From: Eubacteriales bacterium
Lineage (GTDB): Bacteria; Bacillota; Clostridia; Oscillospirales; Oscillospiraceae
NCBI GenBank assembly: GCA_030528965.1
Contig: JAUMXS010000030.1
Coordinates: 1-13,514 of the forward strand
DNA length: 13,514 nt
Direction of reading: 5' to 3'
The position numbers were made by a program, and so were the translations under genes. Below, piece after piece: positions 13,390-13,514 of the stretch. The notes under the pieces are model-generated. The model was not told the DNA's origin. It saw nothing but the letters and a program-made list of their open reading frames with translations, and made no database searches. Within the stretch, counting starts at the first letter, position 1. The number at the start of each line of letters is the position of its first letter.

Positions 13390-13514
13390 TGAAAGCCGCA
13401 AACTCCTTGCGCGCATTGACGTAGTCCTTTTTGCCGAAACTGATATAACCGAGGCTGTAAGCAGCCTTCGCCTTGTTCTCGCAACCGCGCGCAACGGCTT
13501 TGCGCAGCATCGCC
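13364..13514 (-). CDS. C-terminal end of a protein with a TPR-like tail (cut by window edge)
   Basis: Only the last 49 residues are seen, ending HVFPQ with TAA at 13366-13364. The stretch AKAAYSLGYISFGKKDY followed by VNARKEFAAFIDN fits the tetratricopeptide pattern (A..LG....-DY--A---F--F-), with a preceding helix LRKAVARGCEN. TPR tails mediate protein contacts; the rest of the protein and so its function lie outside the window. The SDR start is 37 bases downstream with no terminator between, so the two may be co-transcribed. Confidence 0.7.
   Translation of the reverse strand, partial: AMLRKAVARGCENKAKAAYSLGYISFGKKDYVNARKEFAAFIDNHVFPQ

Overview
The window looks like part of a chromosome of an anaerobic, spore-forming member of the Clostridia, probably a gut Oscillospiraceae-type organism. 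This is inferred from the moderately high GC of the coding regions, spoIIP, a SleB-type wall hydrolase, perfect Spo0A-box heptamers in the region between them, purulent-free but typical AAGGAG ribosome binding sites, and an oxygen-free style of metabolism (ferredoxin-type and molybdenum hydroxylase enzymes). No rRNA, tRNA, CRISPR array, insertion sequence or phage gene is visible. Most genes lie on the minus strand; only a FrhB-family iron-sulfur protein and spoIIP lie on the plus strand.

Positions 1-5286 hold one minus-strand purine catabolism operon: a promoter at 5257-5286, guanine deaminase (guaD), then the molybdopterin, FAD and 2Fe-2S subunits of a xanthine dehydrogenase-type molybdenum hydroxylase, then the start of an HD-domain hydrolase cut by the window edge. 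The junctions are very tight (16-nt gap, TAATG overlap, ATGATG overlap, 22-nt gap), so the genes are probably translated together. The logical route is guanine to xanthine to urate. Divergent from it is a lone FrhB-type protein with two 4Fe-4S motifs (5439-6560).

Positions 6560-9011 hold minus-strand housekeeping and envelope genes: rsmG (16S rRNA methyltransferase), a small two-helix membrane protein with a zinc ribbon, and a secreted SleB-type wall hydrolase with a stalk domain. A strong promoter for the zinc-ribbon gene overlaps the terminator hairpin of the hydrolase gene. Positions 9012-9502 are a 491-base AT-rich regulatory region between the hydrolase and the divergent spoIIP. It carries a good sigma-A promoter, two perfect Spo0A-box heptamers, several palindromes and a sigma-E-like promoter just before spoIIP.

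Positions 10625-13514 hold a MATE efflux pump with an operator-like palindrome in its leader, a short-chain dehydrogenase/reductase that resembles (from memory of the family) bacterial 12-alpha-hydroxysteroid dehydrogenases of bile-acid metabolising clostridia, and the TPR-like tail of another gene. Nearly every convergent or tandem junction has a clear intrinsic terminator. I see no wholly new multi-gene system; the points most worth following are the bile-acid dehydrogenase candidate, the guanine-to-urate operon with its HD protein, and the Spo0A/sigma-E control region.
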